Source: an uncultured Acetobacteraceae bacterium (GTDB lineage: Bacteria; Pseudomonadota; Alphaproteobacteria; Acetobacterales; Acetobacteraceae). Taken from it: a stretch of DNA of 64,000 bases. The DNA lies in assembly GCA_946476985.1 (NCBI GenBank), contig CAMKWS010000001.1, positions 124,001 through 188,000 on the forward strand. The letters are read 5' to 3'. The notes beneath the pieces were generated by a model. That model worked only from the letters and a program-made list of their open reading frames with translations. It was not told the DNA's origin and did not search any database. The translations under genes and the position numbers were made by a program. This document shows positions 63,091-64,000 of the stretch, piece after piece; the first letter of the stretch is position 1, and every line of letters begins with the position of its first letter.

Positions 63091-64000
63091 ATGAGACTTC
63101 GCCCCCCTACTTTCTGGCATCTAGCTCGCCCTAATCTTATCTCCGATCTGCTCCTCCCCATCAGCAAAATCACACATTACTGTAGCAAGAGACGCCAAAA
63201 GCGTCCCTCCCACAAACTTCCCGTGCCAGTCCTTTGCTGTGGAAATATTACTACTGGCGGAACGGGCAAAACGCCTCTGACACAAGCTATTGTTAAATTT
63301 CTTCTTACCAAGGGATATAACCCTCACATTATTACCCGTGGTTATGGAGGTAAAAGCCCACAGAACAAACGGTTAGATATCAAAACAGATACAGCTATTA
63401 ATGTAGGCGATGAAGCAATGCTTCTCGCACACATTGCCTCCACATGGCGTGGCCCAAACCGCCTTCATAATGCCCGTCTCGCCATAGACAATGGGGCAGA
63501 CTGCCTAATTTTAGATGACGGCCTTCAAGACCCAAGCCTCTATAAAGACATCTCCATTCTCACCATTGATGGCCACATAGGTTTTGGGAACCGTCGCATC
63601 CTCCCCGCAGGGCCATTACGTGAAACCTTACCCGACGCACTCCCCCGCATTCACGCAGCCGTCATCATAGGGGAAGACCACCACCATATAAATAACCTGC
63701 TTTCCCCTCATCTCCCTGTCGCCCAAGCCTTTTTCTTACCAGGTAATGAAATTCATCTTCTAAAGAAACAACCGGTCATTGCATTTGCCGGAATTGGGCG
63801 GCCTGATAAATTCTTCACCATGTTGCAAGAGCATGATGTTCACTTGGCTCACACCATCTCTTTTCCTGACCATCACATATATTCCTTCCGCGATATCAAA
63901 CGCTTGCAACATCTGGCACGCACATCTCAAGCAAGACTTGTCACAACTGAAAAAGACAGCATCAAGCTACCGCCTACCTTTCTAAAAGACGTCACAACCA
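63091..64000 (+). CDS. lpxK: Tetraacyldisaccharide 4'-kinase, cut by window end
   Basis: The first 303 residues of LpxK, which phosphorylates the lipid A disaccharide at the 4' position. The open frame runs to the window edge with no stop. A short hydrophobic N-terminus precedes Walker A GNITTGGTGKTPLT (51-64; Lys60). ITRGYGG, VGDEAMLLA and LILDDGLQD are typical family motifs. It lies 13 bp after waaA, consistent with cotranscription. LpxK is usually about 330-350 residues, so only a short end is missing. Confidence 0.93.
   Translation, partial: MRLRPPTFWHLARPNLISDLLLPISKITHYCSKRRQKRPSHKLPVPVLCCGNITTGGTGKTPLTQAIVKFLLTKGYNPHIITRGYGGKSPQNKRLDIKTDTAINVGDEAMLLAHIASTWRGPNRLHNARLAIDNGADCLILDDGLQDPSLYKDISILTIDGHIGFGNRRILPAGPLRETLPDALPRIHAAVIIGEDHHHINNLLSPHLPVAQAFFLPGNEIHLLKKQPVIAFAGIGRPDKFFTMLQEHDVHLAHTISFPDHHIYSFRDIKRLQHLARTSQARLVTTEKDSIKLPPTFLKDVTT

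Noticed and set aside
1-64000. tRNA, rRNA, CRISPR arrays, insertion sequences or prophage
   Set aside because: No cloverleaf-like sequence, repeat-spacer array, transposase, integrase or phage gene was found.

Overview
This 64 kb window reads as chromosome of an alphaproteobacterium, most probably a member of the Acetobacteraceae (acetic acid bacteria). The basis is the style of the proteins, the gene orders (fabD-fabG-acpP-fabF-mltG, miaB-phoH-ybeY-corC, tamA-tamB, nrdA-nrdB) and a very long SMC protein. The lineage is an inference from gene content; no rRNA is present to confirm it. Coding density is high. I found no tRNA, rRNA, insertion sequence, prophage or CRISPR array.

Region 1 (about 0.2-13.1 kb) is a sphingolipid locus. 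It holds a fatty acyl-AMP ligase, a dedicated acyl carrier protein and a serine palmitoyltransferase (+). Next come a nucleotidyltransferase-like protein overlapping a lipid (long-chain base/ceramide) kinase (-). A tightly coupled five-gene run follows (+): metallophosphoesterase, LptF-like and LptG-like permeases, a di-iron fatty acid hydroxylase and a MobA-like nucleotidyltransferase. A five-bladed-propeller protein resembling the N-terminal domain of plant GINT1 (-), an inositol-monophosphatase-family enzyme (+) and a SYLF-domain lipoprotein (+) close the region. Together these look like backbone synthesis, hydroxylation, headgroup chemistry and export of a sphingolipid. Ceramide synthase and ceramide reductase are not in the window.

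Region 2 (13.1-18.7 kb, -) is the type II fatty acid operon fabD-fabG-acpP-fabF-mltG, preceded by an orphan cytosolic OpuAC-like binding protein. Region 3 (18.8-22.2 kb) holds a secreted M13 metallopeptidase and a solitary bioB.

Region 4 (22.3-27.9 kb, -) is a fully overlapping five-gene operon. In transcription order it encodes a Cache-GAF sensor with a degenerate nucleotide-cyclase domain, an MlaE-type permease, an ABC ATPase homologue that has lost its catalytic motifs, an MlaD/MCE protein and a helical-repeat lipoprotein. It looks like a lipid transporter whose motor and sensor have both become pseudoenzymes. With Region 1, it is the most unusual part of the window.

Region 5 (28-46 kb) is mixed housekeeping: ygfZ, hisI, the formaldehyde-detoxification pair frmA-fghA, a bestrophin, a CarD-like regulator, an SDR, a YceI protein with a long tail, tamA-tamB, plsC, miaB, phoH, ybeY and corC. 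Region 6 (46-64 kb) holds a DsbA-like protein, a 1517-residue SMC, a PP2A-like phosphatase, chorismate mutase, pyrE, murI, a polyprenyl synthase, and nrdA-nrdB with two NrdR-box-like sites upstream. It ends with aroC, fabI, waaA and an lpxK cut by the window edge.
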